A stretch of DNA of 29,235 nt, taken from contig CAKRPS010000032.1 of NCBI GenBank assembly GCA_934385475.1, positions 1 to 29,235 on the forward strand, given 5' to 3'. The translations under genes and the position numbers were made by a program. Below, piece after piece: positions 8,659 through 16,014 of the stretch (positions within the stretch are counted from its first letter, which is position 1; every line of letters begins with the position of its first letter). The notes beneath the pieces were generated by a model. That model was given only the letters and a program-made list of their open reading frames with translations, was not told where the DNA came from and did not search any database. Origin of the DNA: an uncultured Lachnospiraceae bacterium. Its GTDB lineage: Bacteria > Bacillota > Clostridia > Lachnospirales > Lachnospiraceae.

Positions 8659-9633
8659 CTACTCCTTCAAAATCAAATATTCCCTCTGCGACCATTTTGC
8701 CGGTGCGTGGTATCCATGCGTCTTCAGATATAACTTATACCACAACAGTCTGAATACATCCGCCGCCTTCATCCTGCCAAGCAATTTGAGCAGCGTTCCG
8801 ACAGAATCGCAGCGCAGACTATAGGCATTGCATTTTTTCAGGATCATGGGGGTGTAATTATACCGCCCCTTAAATTCCCTACGCAGCATGCACAAGTCTC
8901 CATAATTATCCTCAAACATATCGAGCATGGTGTGGGTTGAATTATAATTGCTCATTCCCTCCTCGTCCACATTCCGGTAGACATGAAAATACTCCGGCAG
9001 GATGTAACGCTTTCCTTTACTCAGCGTATAGGTCCAAAGCTTCATTTCCTCATTGTTCCTTGCGCCCTTCACCAGATAGCCGTTTGTTTCCCGGTCTTCC
9101 CGGAACGTATTGCGTACAAGCCCGTGCGTTGTGGGGATCTCTCCGTCCCGCAGAAAATCTTCCATCGTAAATTCCCGGATAAAATCCTCTGTGTAGTTGG
9201 CATACATCTTTCCATCGCTGTGCCTGTACATATAATTCCAGGCCGACACCGCATAATACTCCGGATGCTCTTCCAGAAAATCTACCTGCTTCTGAAGCGC
9301 CAGCGGGTCATACATATAGTCATCTCCCGAAAATTCAAATACATATTTTCCGCATGCTTTCATAAACAGATCATACTGATTAGCACAAAGTCCCATATTT
9401 TTTTCTCGGTTTAAAACAATAATTCTATCTTTGTATTTTCCCAAAATTTCTGCAGAATTATCTGTTGAATTGTCATTCCCAACCAATATTTCGCACTTAA
9501 AATTTGTTTTCTGAGCAAAAAAGCTTTGCAGGCATTCCTCTATATATTTTTCATGGTTATACACCGTAATACAGATGCTGACCATAACGCTTTCATTGTT
9601 ATTTACATTATCCGTCACAGATACCTCTTCCAT
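8659..9633 (-). CDS. GT2 family glycosyltransferase
   Basis: This 324-residue protein has the GT-A nucleotide-sugar fold. MVSICITVYNHEKYIEECLQSF opens the domain, EILVGNDNSTDNSAEIL contains the first acidic pair, and FSGDDYMYD (around residues 100-108) is the metal-binding DXD equivalent. An NNEEMKLW segment near residues 187-194 lies where the catalytic base of GT2 enzymes is expected. It would transfer one sugar to the lipid-linked glycan in the cytoplasm; donor and acceptor are unknown. The ATG at 9633 lacks a strong ribosome binding site and starts 5 bp after the CMP-sugar synthetase stop. A second ATG, 16 codons in at the start of the fold, is an alternative. The N-terminal 16 residues (rich in N and V) are not part of the conserved domain. 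Confidence 0.88.
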   Translation of the reverse strand: MEEVSVTDNVNNNESVMVSICITVYNHEKYIEECLQSFFAQKTNFKCEILVGNDNSTDNSAEILGKYKDRIIVLNREKNMGLCANQYDLFMKACGKYVFEFSGDDYMYDPLALQKQVDFLEEHPEYYAVSAWNYMYRHSDGKMYANYTEDFIREFTMEDFLRDGEIPTTHGLVRNTFREDRETNGYLVKGARNNEEMKLWTYTLSKGKRYILPEYFHVYRNVDEEGMSNYNSTHTMLDMFEDNYGDLCMLRREFKGRYNYTPMILKKCNAYSLRCDSVGTLLKLLGRMKAADVFRLLWYKLYLKTHGYHAPAKWSQREYLILKE

Positions 9634-9638
9634 ACTTT

Positions 9639-10319
9639 TTATACAGTGGGCTTAGGATCTTTCATCGCATAAAGTGCCTTGGCCATCTCATAATCATAAA
9701 CATCATCAATATCTGCTGCTTCTCTCTTATTGATCAACAGACGGTATGCGTTTGGTCCATAGTTGTAATGCCATTCTTTCAACTTCTTTGACGGTGCCAG
9801 ATTGATTCCGTTTGTAAAATGATACAAAAGCGGAAGCTGTTCAGAATTCTTATGAGCCAGTCCCATACTGAAATTTAATGGTCCCTTTTCATCCATCAGA
9901 TAGGTCTGATAAGGCTGACAGGTGATCAGGGAATCATATCCCTCTTCCAGCTTCTCAAAATAAGTCTTAATTGCCTTATTATATAAATAGGGTTCCACAC
10001 AAGGAGAAGTAGCACATGCCCACATAACGTGCTCTGTTTCCACTAAATCGCTGATATACTCTAAGAACATACCAAACGGAACGGATTCATCCGCATACTG
10101 CGTTGGACGCTTAATTGCCTTAATTCCAGACTTTTCCGCAATCGCAAGCATTTCATCCGAATCAGAAGAACAGATAATGTCTGTCAGCCCTTCCACCTGC
10201 TTGAGCTGGTCAATCTTATGCTGCAGAAGATTGGAATCCCCAAACGGTAAAATATTCTTGTTGGGTAATCTGGTGCTGTTTCCTTTTACCGGTATAATCG
10301 CTGTAATTGTCTTATTCAT
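9639..10319 (-). CDS. CMP-sugar synthetase, acylneuraminate cytidylyltransferase family
   Basis: I start the gene at the ATG at 10319 (226 residues), which has AGAGGA 5-10 bases upstream; the longer frame starts within poorer sequence. The CTP-binding loop reads IIPVKGNSTRLPNKNI, the family equivalent of IPARGGSK-x2-KNI. DIICSSDSDEM, ATSPCVEP and the C-terminal AADIDDVYDYEMAKAL correspond to the later motifs of NeuA, KdsB and PseF. These enzymes activate 2-keto-3-deoxy sugar acids as CMP derivatives. With the KdsC-like phosphatase and the aldolase further down the operon it implies an activated ulosonic or nonulosonic acid. The loop and ATSP motif differ from textbook NeuA, so the sugar may be unusual. 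Confidence 0.87.
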   Translation of the reverse strand: MNKTITAIIPVKGNSTRLPNKNILPFGDSNLLQHKIDQLKQVEGLTDIICSSDSDEMLAIAEKSGIKAIKRPTQYADESVPFGMFLEYISDLVETEHVMWACATSPCVEPYLYNKAIKTYFEKLEEGYDSLITCQPYQTYLMDEKGPLNFSMGLAHKNSEQLPLLYHFTNGINLAPSKKLKEWHYNYGPNAYRLLINKREAADIDDVYDYEMAKALYAMKDPKPTV

Positions 10320-10351
10320 ATCGTCCTCTTTTCCGTGCAATCCGCACTTTT

Positions 10352-11416
10352 TTATATTCTTCTTCTCGTCCTGCTGTCCTTGCTCTCGGAGAAGCTGTTG
10401 TTGTTATGATACAAGCCGTTATTGATCAGTACGTAATCCTGCCAGCTTTCTGTAAACCAGGCTTTCCTCATCACTCTTGCGATAAAAGTCACATTGGAAT
10501 ATCCGCATACAAGACCGTCCGCATTCACGAGCGTATACTGGTCGCGCAATACTTCCAGTGCCAGCTTATAATGATGTTTCTCGCGGTTCGATTCACTGAA
10601 CGCTATGGATTCATCTGTTCCGTTATCCCGGTAGGTATCTTCATAGATACATACCATTTCTCCGAAGGCTTCCCGGAATTTCTCCACAGCAAGCTGCTCA
10701 TCGGTTGCCAGGAATATCCTGGTATAATGAGATTTCTCCAGCAATCCCCGGATAGTCTCAATCTCCTGCTCAATCTGCACCGGAATCGGATGATTGTTGT
10801 ACTGCTTTCTGAAATCTGTTCCCCGGAAATGTACTCCCAAAACCTTTTCTGTGCCAAGCAGTCTGTTGTATTCCTGTTCCAAATAATCCTTTGTCCTTGC
10901 ATTATAACGGATATATTTACGGACCATCTGCGCCATCGCGTCAATGTAAGCATCTGACACATCATAGCTGACAGCGTCAAACAACGCCTTCACCTGTACA
11001 TAGTGACTTTCTTCAGAATGTACTACATGACAGGCATGTTCAATGCTTTTCACCTCGGATACCGGTTCAAAGAAATACAGAAAGGCATTCTTTTCTCCAT
11101 CGATTCCTTCCGGTTCATAGTACAGATAATCTTTTCCCCAGACAACATAGGGAGTAAAGCCTCTCTCATCCGCAAAATAGAGTTTGATCAGGGTCACTCC
11201 AAATTCTGCAAAGAAACCGACCCCCGCTCCTCTCTCATCTGCCAGATAGATTGTCTTTCCCGGATACTCTCTGCCATAAGTATGAAGCTGAAGGTAATCT
11301 GCATTCTGATACCCCTGTAGCACCATCTCCCTGAAATCTGCATCATTTCTGTGAATCCTGCATCTGTTCCAGTATACCAGCTTTTCTGATTTTCTCAAAA
11401 TATCCAATAAACTCAT
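10352..11416 (-). CDS. Fucosyltransferase-like (RGTD-motif) glycosyltransferase, paralogue 3
   Basis: The 354-residue protein carries LGVHFRGTDF (HFRGTD at 196-201), NNHPIP and IFLATDEQ, the same motif series as the genes at 12806-13789 and 13789-14727. The H-x-R-x-T-D motif resembles motif I of GDP-fucose-using GT-B enzymes (GT23 NodZ/FUT8 and the O-fucosyltransferases), where the arginine binds the donor diphosphate. The C-terminus ends in a polar, arginine-rich tail (SKDSRTRRRI) not shared with the paralogues. The ATG overlaps the stop of the preceding GT-B gene by 4 bp. A 32-bp gap separates it from the CMP-sugar synthetase. That the donor is GDP-fucose is inference only; no GDP-fucose pathway genes are in the window. 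Confidence 0.72.
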   Translation of the reverse strand: MSLLDILRKSEKLVYWNRCRIHRNDADFREMVLQGYQNADYLQLHTYGREYPGKTIYLADERGAGVGFFAEFGVTLIKLYFADERGFTPYVVWGKDYLYYEPEGIDGEKNAFLYFFEPVSEVKSIEHACHVVHSEESHYVQVKALFDAVSYDVSDAYIDAMAQMVRKYIRYNARTKDYLEQEYNRLLGTEKVLGVHFRGTDFRKQYNNHPIPVQIEQEIETIRGLLEKSHYTRIFLATDEQLAVEKFREAFGEMVCIYEDTYRDNGTDESIAFSESNREKHHYKLALEVLRDQYTLVNADGLVCGYSNVTFIARVMRKAWFTESWQDYVLINNGLYHNNNSFSESKDSRTRRRI

Positions 11417-12768
11417 GTAAGAGCCTTCCTGATCTTATCTGTAATCTTTGCGATTTCTTCCGGGCTTGTCAGCTCATGTGCATGCTCCTGCTCAATCTGA
11501 TAGGCCCTCTCTCGCAGCTTACGCTGCTTTTCAACCCAGCCCCAGTGAATCCCCTTATTATGAATAAGTTTTAAGTAAATTCCATAGAGAGCATCTATTC
11601 CCGAGACCGTTCTGATAAGCTTCTGCATCCCTGTTTCTTTACGGATCCGGGCGATCTGTTCGCCACTCAGGCGATAACGGTCTTCTTTCCATACTTCTTC
11701 ACACATATTCGCAAATTTGATATAACTGGGTTCCTCCCAATCAACCATATAGATTTCTTCAATGCTTTCCACCGGCGTCGGGAAGGTTTCTTCTTCCGCA
11801 TACACAGACTTCCGGAACGCCTCATAGTCGCTAAGCTTTGCCGAATCCGAGATCAGTTTCAATTCAAATCCCGGTGTCACCGGAAGCGGGAACAGGAGCT
11901 GGCACATCTTTTTGGCAAAAAATGCTTCCACCACCACAGAGCTGTTGCCTGTATATACCTTATCACAGGTGACGATCCACTGCTTTACCGATTCCCCGGA
12001 AATGATCTTGAAATGATCGTACTGCTTTGCAATCCTTTCCGCAATATGGCTCGGATGTCCCGGATGGGGTCTGAATACCACATACAGTTCGGGATCTTTG
12101 TCCAGAAGTTCTTCCATCCACTGCAGCACAATCTCCTGTGACGAGCACATAAATTGATAATACTCCCGCCAGTCCTCTCCAAACCGGCTGCACATATCCT
12201 GAATATAGGACTCATCCAGACTGTCTCCGTAATAGGGTGACGCAAACAAAATTACTTTCTTATCAACCGGTAAATCATACTGGGCGAACAATTCTTCTCT
12301 GCTTTTGTAATAGCCGGTCAATGGTGCCCGCAAGAAATCCATTCCCACATGGCCGATCACCTTCAGCTTGTCAGGGTCCATCTTGACCACATCCAGCATT
12401 CGCTTTGCGTTCTGTCTGCCCCAGGATACGCGGACGACATCCTTTCCGATCTCTTTATAGTTCTTGAAAGCGTCCTTGCGCCCTTCATCCTTGGGATATA
12501 CAATGTTCTCCCACTGCATATCGATTACCTTATCAAACTTCACAAAGTTCTTGACCTGCCAGTTCAGGGCATGGTTATCATAGCATGCCATAACCAGCAA
12601 TACTTTGGTGTGGATAAAAGGTTTCACCGCAAGCGCATTCTCTGCATCCTCAATATAGCGGATCTCCGTCCGATATCCGCGTCGATCCAGTTCATATTTG
12701 ATGAGACAGAGGTTCTCCAGCTCTCTCACCTTATGTTCATATAGAAATAAAAAGTCCAGTTCTTTCAT
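11413..12768 (-). CDS. GT-B surface-carbohydrate transferase, CDP-glycerol phosphotransferase/TagF-like
   Basis: The start is set at the ATG at 12768 (451 residues, MKELDFLFLYEHK). GAAGGA lies about 9 bases upstream, and the longer frame would run back through a repeat fragment and overlap the previous gene. Key patterns in the C-terminal half are YVVFRPHPGHPS and GNSSVVVEAFFAKK, which match the donor-binding RPHP and the GNSS-x3-EA motifs of CDP-glycerol glycerophosphotransferases and the related surface carbohydrate biosynthesis (BFO_1060-like) family. The N-terminal half is a Rossmann-like acceptor domain. The C-terminus is a basic helical region. Possible reactions are addition of glycerol-phosphate or of a sugar; the sequence alone does not decide. 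It separates the second and third RGTD paralogues. Confidence 0.68.
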   Translation of the reverse strand: MKELDFLFLYEHKVRELENLCLIKYELDRRGYRTEIRYIEDAENALAVKPFIHTKVLLVMACYDNHALNWQVKNFVKFDKVIDMQWENIVYPKDEGRKDAFKNYKEIGKDVVRVSWGRQNAKRMLDVVKMDPDKLKVIGHVGMDFLRAPLTGYYKSREELFAQYDLPVDKKVILFASPYYGDSLDESYIQDMCSRFGEDWREYYQFMCSSQEIVLQWMEELLDKDPELYVVFRPHPGHPSHIAERIAKQYDHFKIISGESVKQWIVTCDKVYTGNSSVVVEAFFAKKMCQLLFPLPVTPGFELKLISDSAKLSDYEAFRKSVYAEEETFPTPVESIEEIYMVDWEEPSYIKFANMCEEVWKEDRYRLSGEQIARIRKETGMQKLIRTVSGIDALYGIYLKLIHNKGIHWGWVEKQRKLRERAYQIEQEHAHELTSPEEIAKITDKIRKALT

Positions 12769-12781
12769 TTTTATAATTCCT

Positions 12782-12808
12782 TCAATTTTGCATGGCTCTG
12801 AATAGCTA
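12782..12808. repeat. Solo end of the 25.7-kb structured repeat
   Basis: These 27 bases match 25787-25813 at 25 of 27 positions in the same orientation. They comprise the terminal inverted-repeat sequence plus the start of the inner hairpin arm. The rest of the element is absent. The fragment fills most of the 37-bp gap between two genes. It supplies the TAG stop (12806-12808) of the upstream RGTD gene, and it ends just before the ribosome binding site of the following gene. It is either a relic of a larger element or a single-ended insertion. Confidence 0.75.
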
Positions 12809-13789
12809 ATAAATTCCAAGATCAAACAGATACGTATACTCATAGCCTTCTGTCAACAGCAGCGCGGCCACAGTTCCCGAAACACAGCCTGCACACAGAC
12901 AATTACACTTTGCAAGGAGCATCGTAGTCACCAGATACTCCATTCCTGCCCGGTATCCGCCATCTCCACGTTCATACTCCTCACGTCCGGTAGAACCACC
13001 CTGATAAGAGGCATAGTCTGTCTTATTGGCAATCAGTTTATCGCCGAATCTTTCTGTGAAGATCTGATAAAAGGCCTCATCCTCCGTGGCAAGAAATACC
13101 TTGGTACAGTTCTGCTCTCTGAATATCTCTGCCGCTTTCTCCACTGCCTGCTGTGGCGTGGGCTGAATGGGATGATTCTTTGGTTTTCCATTCGTGTAAT
13201 CGGTTCCTCGGCACTTCACACCCAGAATCTTTTCTCCTTCGCCAAACAGTCTGCCATACTCTGCCTGTACAACCTTCTGCGCCTCCGCGCTCAGCCTGAT
13301 ATACTTCTTTGTCAGTTCTCTCCAATAGGCAAGTTCTCCGCTCTTGCCGGTCAGAAAGTCCATTTCCAGATACGGAAACATCTGCGGCACCGCCCCGGAA
13401 CCAATGATCACATTCCGGCTTCTTGCAATATCCTGCAGTCCATAACCCACAGGTTGTTCAAAGAAATACTCCCAGGAGTTCTCTTTCCCAATCTTATCCT
13501 CTGCCAGATAAATATTGAAATCGTTCTGCATATCTACTACAGGAATATACCCCATTTTCACCGCATCGTCAATTCGCTGCAGATTGGTGAGAAACAGCGA
13601 GAACAGTCCACAGTACAGATCACGCCTGCGGATCACATAAAAGGTCTTGTCTTTATTTTCAGATCCGCATCTTTTCAGGTGTTCTTCCCAATAGCGTTCT
13701 TCCTGCTTTTTCTTATGTCCCCGATACCACTTGAGCAAAGTATTCCGCCACACATAGGAAGCGCTTTTGTAGAAAATATTGTTTCCCAT
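12806..13789 (-). CDS. Fucosyltransferase-like (RGTD-motif) glycosyltransferase, paralogue 2
   Basis: The start is set at the ATG at 13787-13789 (327 residues). GGAAGGA lies upstream, and the codon shares one base with the stop of the previous gene (TGATG). The protein carries GLFSLFLTNLQRIDD and GYIPVVDMQN near the N-terminus, LGVKCRGTDY at about 189-198, NHPIQ and VFLATEDE. This is the same order as in its two paralogues. Here the position before the arginine pair is K-C instead of H-V or H-F, so the histidine of the H-x-R-x-T-D motif is replaced by lysine. The last codons (LFDLGIY) are followed by a TAG that lies in a repeat fragment. Donor and linkage are unknown; the GDP-fucose assignment is an inference from the motif. 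Confidence 0.72.
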   Translation of the reverse strand: MGNNIFYKSASYVWRNTLLKWYRGHKKKQEERYWEEHLKRCGSENKDKTFYVIRRRDLYCGLFSLFLTNLQRIDDAVKMGYIPVVDMQNDFNIYLAEDKIGKENSWEYFFEQPVGYGLQDIARSRNVIIGSGAVPQMFPYLEMDFLTGKSGELAYWRELTKKYIRLSAEAQKVVQAEYGRLFGEGEKILGVKCRGTDYTNGKPKNHPIQPTPQQAVEKAAEIFREQNCTKVFLATEDEAFYQIFTERFGDKLIANKTDYASYQGGSTGREEYERGDGGYRAGMEYLVTTMLLAKCNCLCAGCVSGTVAALLLTEGYEYTYLFDLGIY

Positions 13790-14727
13790 CAGGCTTTTCC
13801 TTCCACACATTGAATTTCTTTATAATGATTGTCATTCCACAGGATCGCCACATTGGAAATATTGGAATGTCCGCAGAGCAGGTAATCGCATTTGTGCAGG
13901 AACCACGCGTCCTGCAACACCTCTTTGCCCATCAGATACTTGTGAAGCGGTCTCGGATGTTCCACCGCAAGCTCATGCACCCCGGTTCTCTTCACCGCCC
14001 CGTCATCCCATACCCGAAAGGCCTCATTGCTGAACAGCGCCGTCCCGGTACCGGCAAATGCCTTTTCAAATGCTGCCTTCACATCATTTTCATCCGTCGC
14101 CAGAAAAATTTTCGTGATCTGCGGATTCTTTTGCAGAAGGTCTTTGGCTCTCTCAATATACTCTCCTGCATCAGCCGGCATCGGATGTCCCAGATTGTTC
14201 TTCATATCGGTACCCCTCACATGAATTCCAAGCACCGTATCCTGCTCACCCACTTTTGCCTTCCACGCCTGTACAAACTCTGTCTCCAGCTCCTTCCGGA
14301 TCCGGAGTCTCCGCCGGATGATGGGGGCGTAGTAACGCACCGCCTCCGGTGTCGGAAAGCGATATTCCCCGATGCAGTATTTTCTCTCATACCTGTGAAG
14401 CGGCCGGTCCTGCCCCATCACATATTTCCCGCTGTCATAAGCCTGTGCAAGACTACAGTCCCCGACATTCTCAAAATAGTAATTCCACGCATTGGAAATG
14501 CCGTTGACCGGTTTTTCTTCACTGTACAGCGTCTTATAATTTTCCATATCGACCACAGGAATATATCCCAGCTTCTCCGAAAGCACTACATGGCCCAGAA
14601 CCCACATATAGTTGGAGAAGAATCCGGCACCACCCGCAGACCGGCTGATGATATAGTATTTTGCCCTGATTCTGTTCCATCCATATCGCCCCTCCAGTTG
14701 GAGCCACTCCTTACATCCTGCAAACAT
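13789..14727 (-). CDS. Fucosyltransferase-like (RGTD-motif) glycosyltransferase, paralogue 1
   Basis: This 312-residue protein has IISRSAGGAGFFSNYMWVLG at the N-terminus (a probable acceptor or donor loop), GYIPVVDMEN near 54-63, LGIHVRGTDM with HVRGTD at 169-174, GHPMP, IFLATDEND near 207-215, and GHSNISNVAILW near 286-297. The layout fits a GT-B enzyme of the GDP-fucose O-/alpha-1,6-fucosyltransferase superfamily, in which the arginine and the late G-x-S-N/T-x-S region bind the nucleotide. AAAGGAAAG precedes the ATG. It is the closest of the three paralogues to the canonical H-x-R-x-T-D motif. Function as a fucosyltransferase is plausible but not shown. Confidence 0.74.
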   Translation of the reverse strand: MFAGCKEWLQLEGRYGWNRIRAKYYIISRSAGGAGFFSNYMWVLGHVVLSEKLGYIPVVDMENYKTLYSEEKPVNGISNAWNYYFENVGDCSLAQAYDSGKYVMGQDRPLHRYERKYCIGEYRFPTPEAVRYYAPIIRRRLRIRKELETEFVQAWKAKVGEQDTVLGIHVRGTDMKNNLGHPMPADAGEYIERAKDLLQKNPQITKIFLATDENDVKAAFEKAFAGTGTALFSNEAFRVWDDGAVKRTGVHELAVEHPRPLHKYLMGKEVLQDAWFLHKCDYLLCGHSNISNVAILWNDNHYKEIQCVEGKA

Positions 14728-14764
14728 ATCTGCTTTCCTTTGCCTTTTCCTGCCTGTTTAAATC

Positions 14765-15970
14765 CTATCTATCCTGTGCCGGCTTTTTGACCGGTTCTTC
14801 CATAACTTCCTCAATCAGATGGAGCCAGACTTCCGCGATCCGCTCCGGTTCCAGCGTTTCTGCCTTTTTCAGCGCATTTTCTTTCATTTTCTCACGAAGA
14901 GGCTCGTCAGCCGCAATCTCCAGCATCGCCGCAACCAGCTTCTCCCGTTCAAAAGGCGGCACTATTTTCCCTTCCACACCGTCTGTCACAAGCGGTCCCA
15001 TCGCAGGTATTCCATAGGCAACCACCGGAAGTCCCATCTCCAGAGCCTCTGTGACTGTCATGGGGAATCCTTCCCACCGCGAAGTCATGACAAAGACGGA
15101 TCCCTGTAGAAGATTCTCCTGTACATCATGCGTATATCCGGTAATCCGGGCTTTCTTGGCAAGACCACGCTCCTGGATCAGAAGCTCTAACTTATTCTGA
15201 AGGCTTCCTCCGCCTATGATCACAAGAGACCAGTCCGGATTCTGTTCTGCAAACAGCGCAAACGCCTCTATCAGGTCATCATACCCCTTCTCCGGCTCTA
15301 CTCTTCCGCAGGTTACAAAACACTGATTGTGCATATCTGCCTTCTTGCTGCTCTGAAAGCTTTTGGGATTGGGTATCACGGTTGCCTTGATTCCCAGTTT
15401 GTCCCTGTATTTCGATGCAATGTCCTCATTGAGTACTACGCATCGGTACAGCTTTGCCGCACACTCACGGTACAGGTGCATACGGTTACGGTAATAGCCT
15501 GTCCGGGGTGCGAAATATCCCTCAAAAGAGCTGTGTTCCCAACTGATGCAACGGGCACTGATCCTGTCACAAATATAGCCGAGTAGCATGGTATATGTGC
15601 CGGAGACTGCTATCATAACATCATACTTCTCACGGTTGATTCTCTCTACCCACTCATCCAGATGTCTCTGCGGGTAGTAGGCCTTCCGAAGCATATAAGA
15701 AGACAGTTTTCCATCTGTCAGCCCTGTATGATAATAGGCAATCTTCACTGCAAGCTGCAACAAGTTATCTCTGGGTGCACTGACTCTCTCCACCCGGACC
15801 TTATCGCTTACATAGTAATCATTTTTTTCAAAGCCCTCCTGCTGCCTGTTTTCATAGGTGTATACTGTCACCTCATGGACTTTTGCAAGTTCATTTGCCA
15901 TGATGGACACTACCCGTTCTTCCCCTCCGCAGGCATAGAAAGAACTGATGATAAATCCTATTTTCGCCAT
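14765..15970 (-). CDS. GT4 family glycosyltransferase
   Basis: Start is set at the ATG at 15970 (401 residues), because AGAGGTG lies 4-10 bases upstream; an in-frame ATG nine codons earlier has AAGGA abutting it, which is too close. The N-terminal domain shows SSFYACGGEERVVSIMANEL, the acceptor-side glycine-rich loop. The donor domain shows VTCGRVEPEKGYDDLIEAF, VIIGGGSL and SRWEGFPMTVTEALEMGLPVVAY, the last being the E-x7-E motif of retaining GT4 enzymes. The protein probably adds a hexose or N-acetylhexosamine to the lipid-linked glycan from the cytoplasm. It follows the GT4 at 16015 after a 44-bp gap. The resemblance to galactosyl- or GalNAc-transferases is general only. Confidence 0.9.
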   Translation of the reverse strand: MAKIGFIISSFYACGGEERVVSIMANELAKVHEVTVYTYENRQQEGFEKNDYYVSDKVRVERVSAPRDNLLQLAVKIAYYHTGLTDGKLSSYMLRKAYYPQRHLDEWVERINREKYDVMIAVSGTYTMLLGYICDRISARCISWEHSSFEGYFAPRTGYYRNRMHLYRECAAKLYRCVVLNEDIASKYRDKLGIKATVIPNPKSFQSSKKADMHNQCFVTCGRVEPEKGYDDLIEAFALFAEQNPDWSLVIIGGGSLQNKLELLIQERGLAKKARITGYTHDVQENLLQGSVFVMTSRWEGFPMTVTEALEMGLPVVAYGIPAMGPLVTDGVEGKIVPPFEREKLVAAMLEIAADEPLREKMKENALKKAETLEPERIAEVWLHLIEEVMEEPVKKPAQDR

Positions 15971-16014
15971 CGTGCACCTCTGTCTATAGTAACACACATT
16001 CCTTAAATTAGAAA

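Noticed and set aside
12769..12843. Longer start for the TagF-like gene
   Set aside because: The extra residues are encoded by the repeat fragment and the end of the previous gene. The ATG at 12768 has a proper GAAGGA site.
13810..14790. A 326-codon open frame on the plus strand
   Set aside because: It is antisense to the RGTD paralogue-1 gene and the end of a GT4 gene. It has no recognisable motif or ribosome binding site, and its composition is that of a complement shadow.
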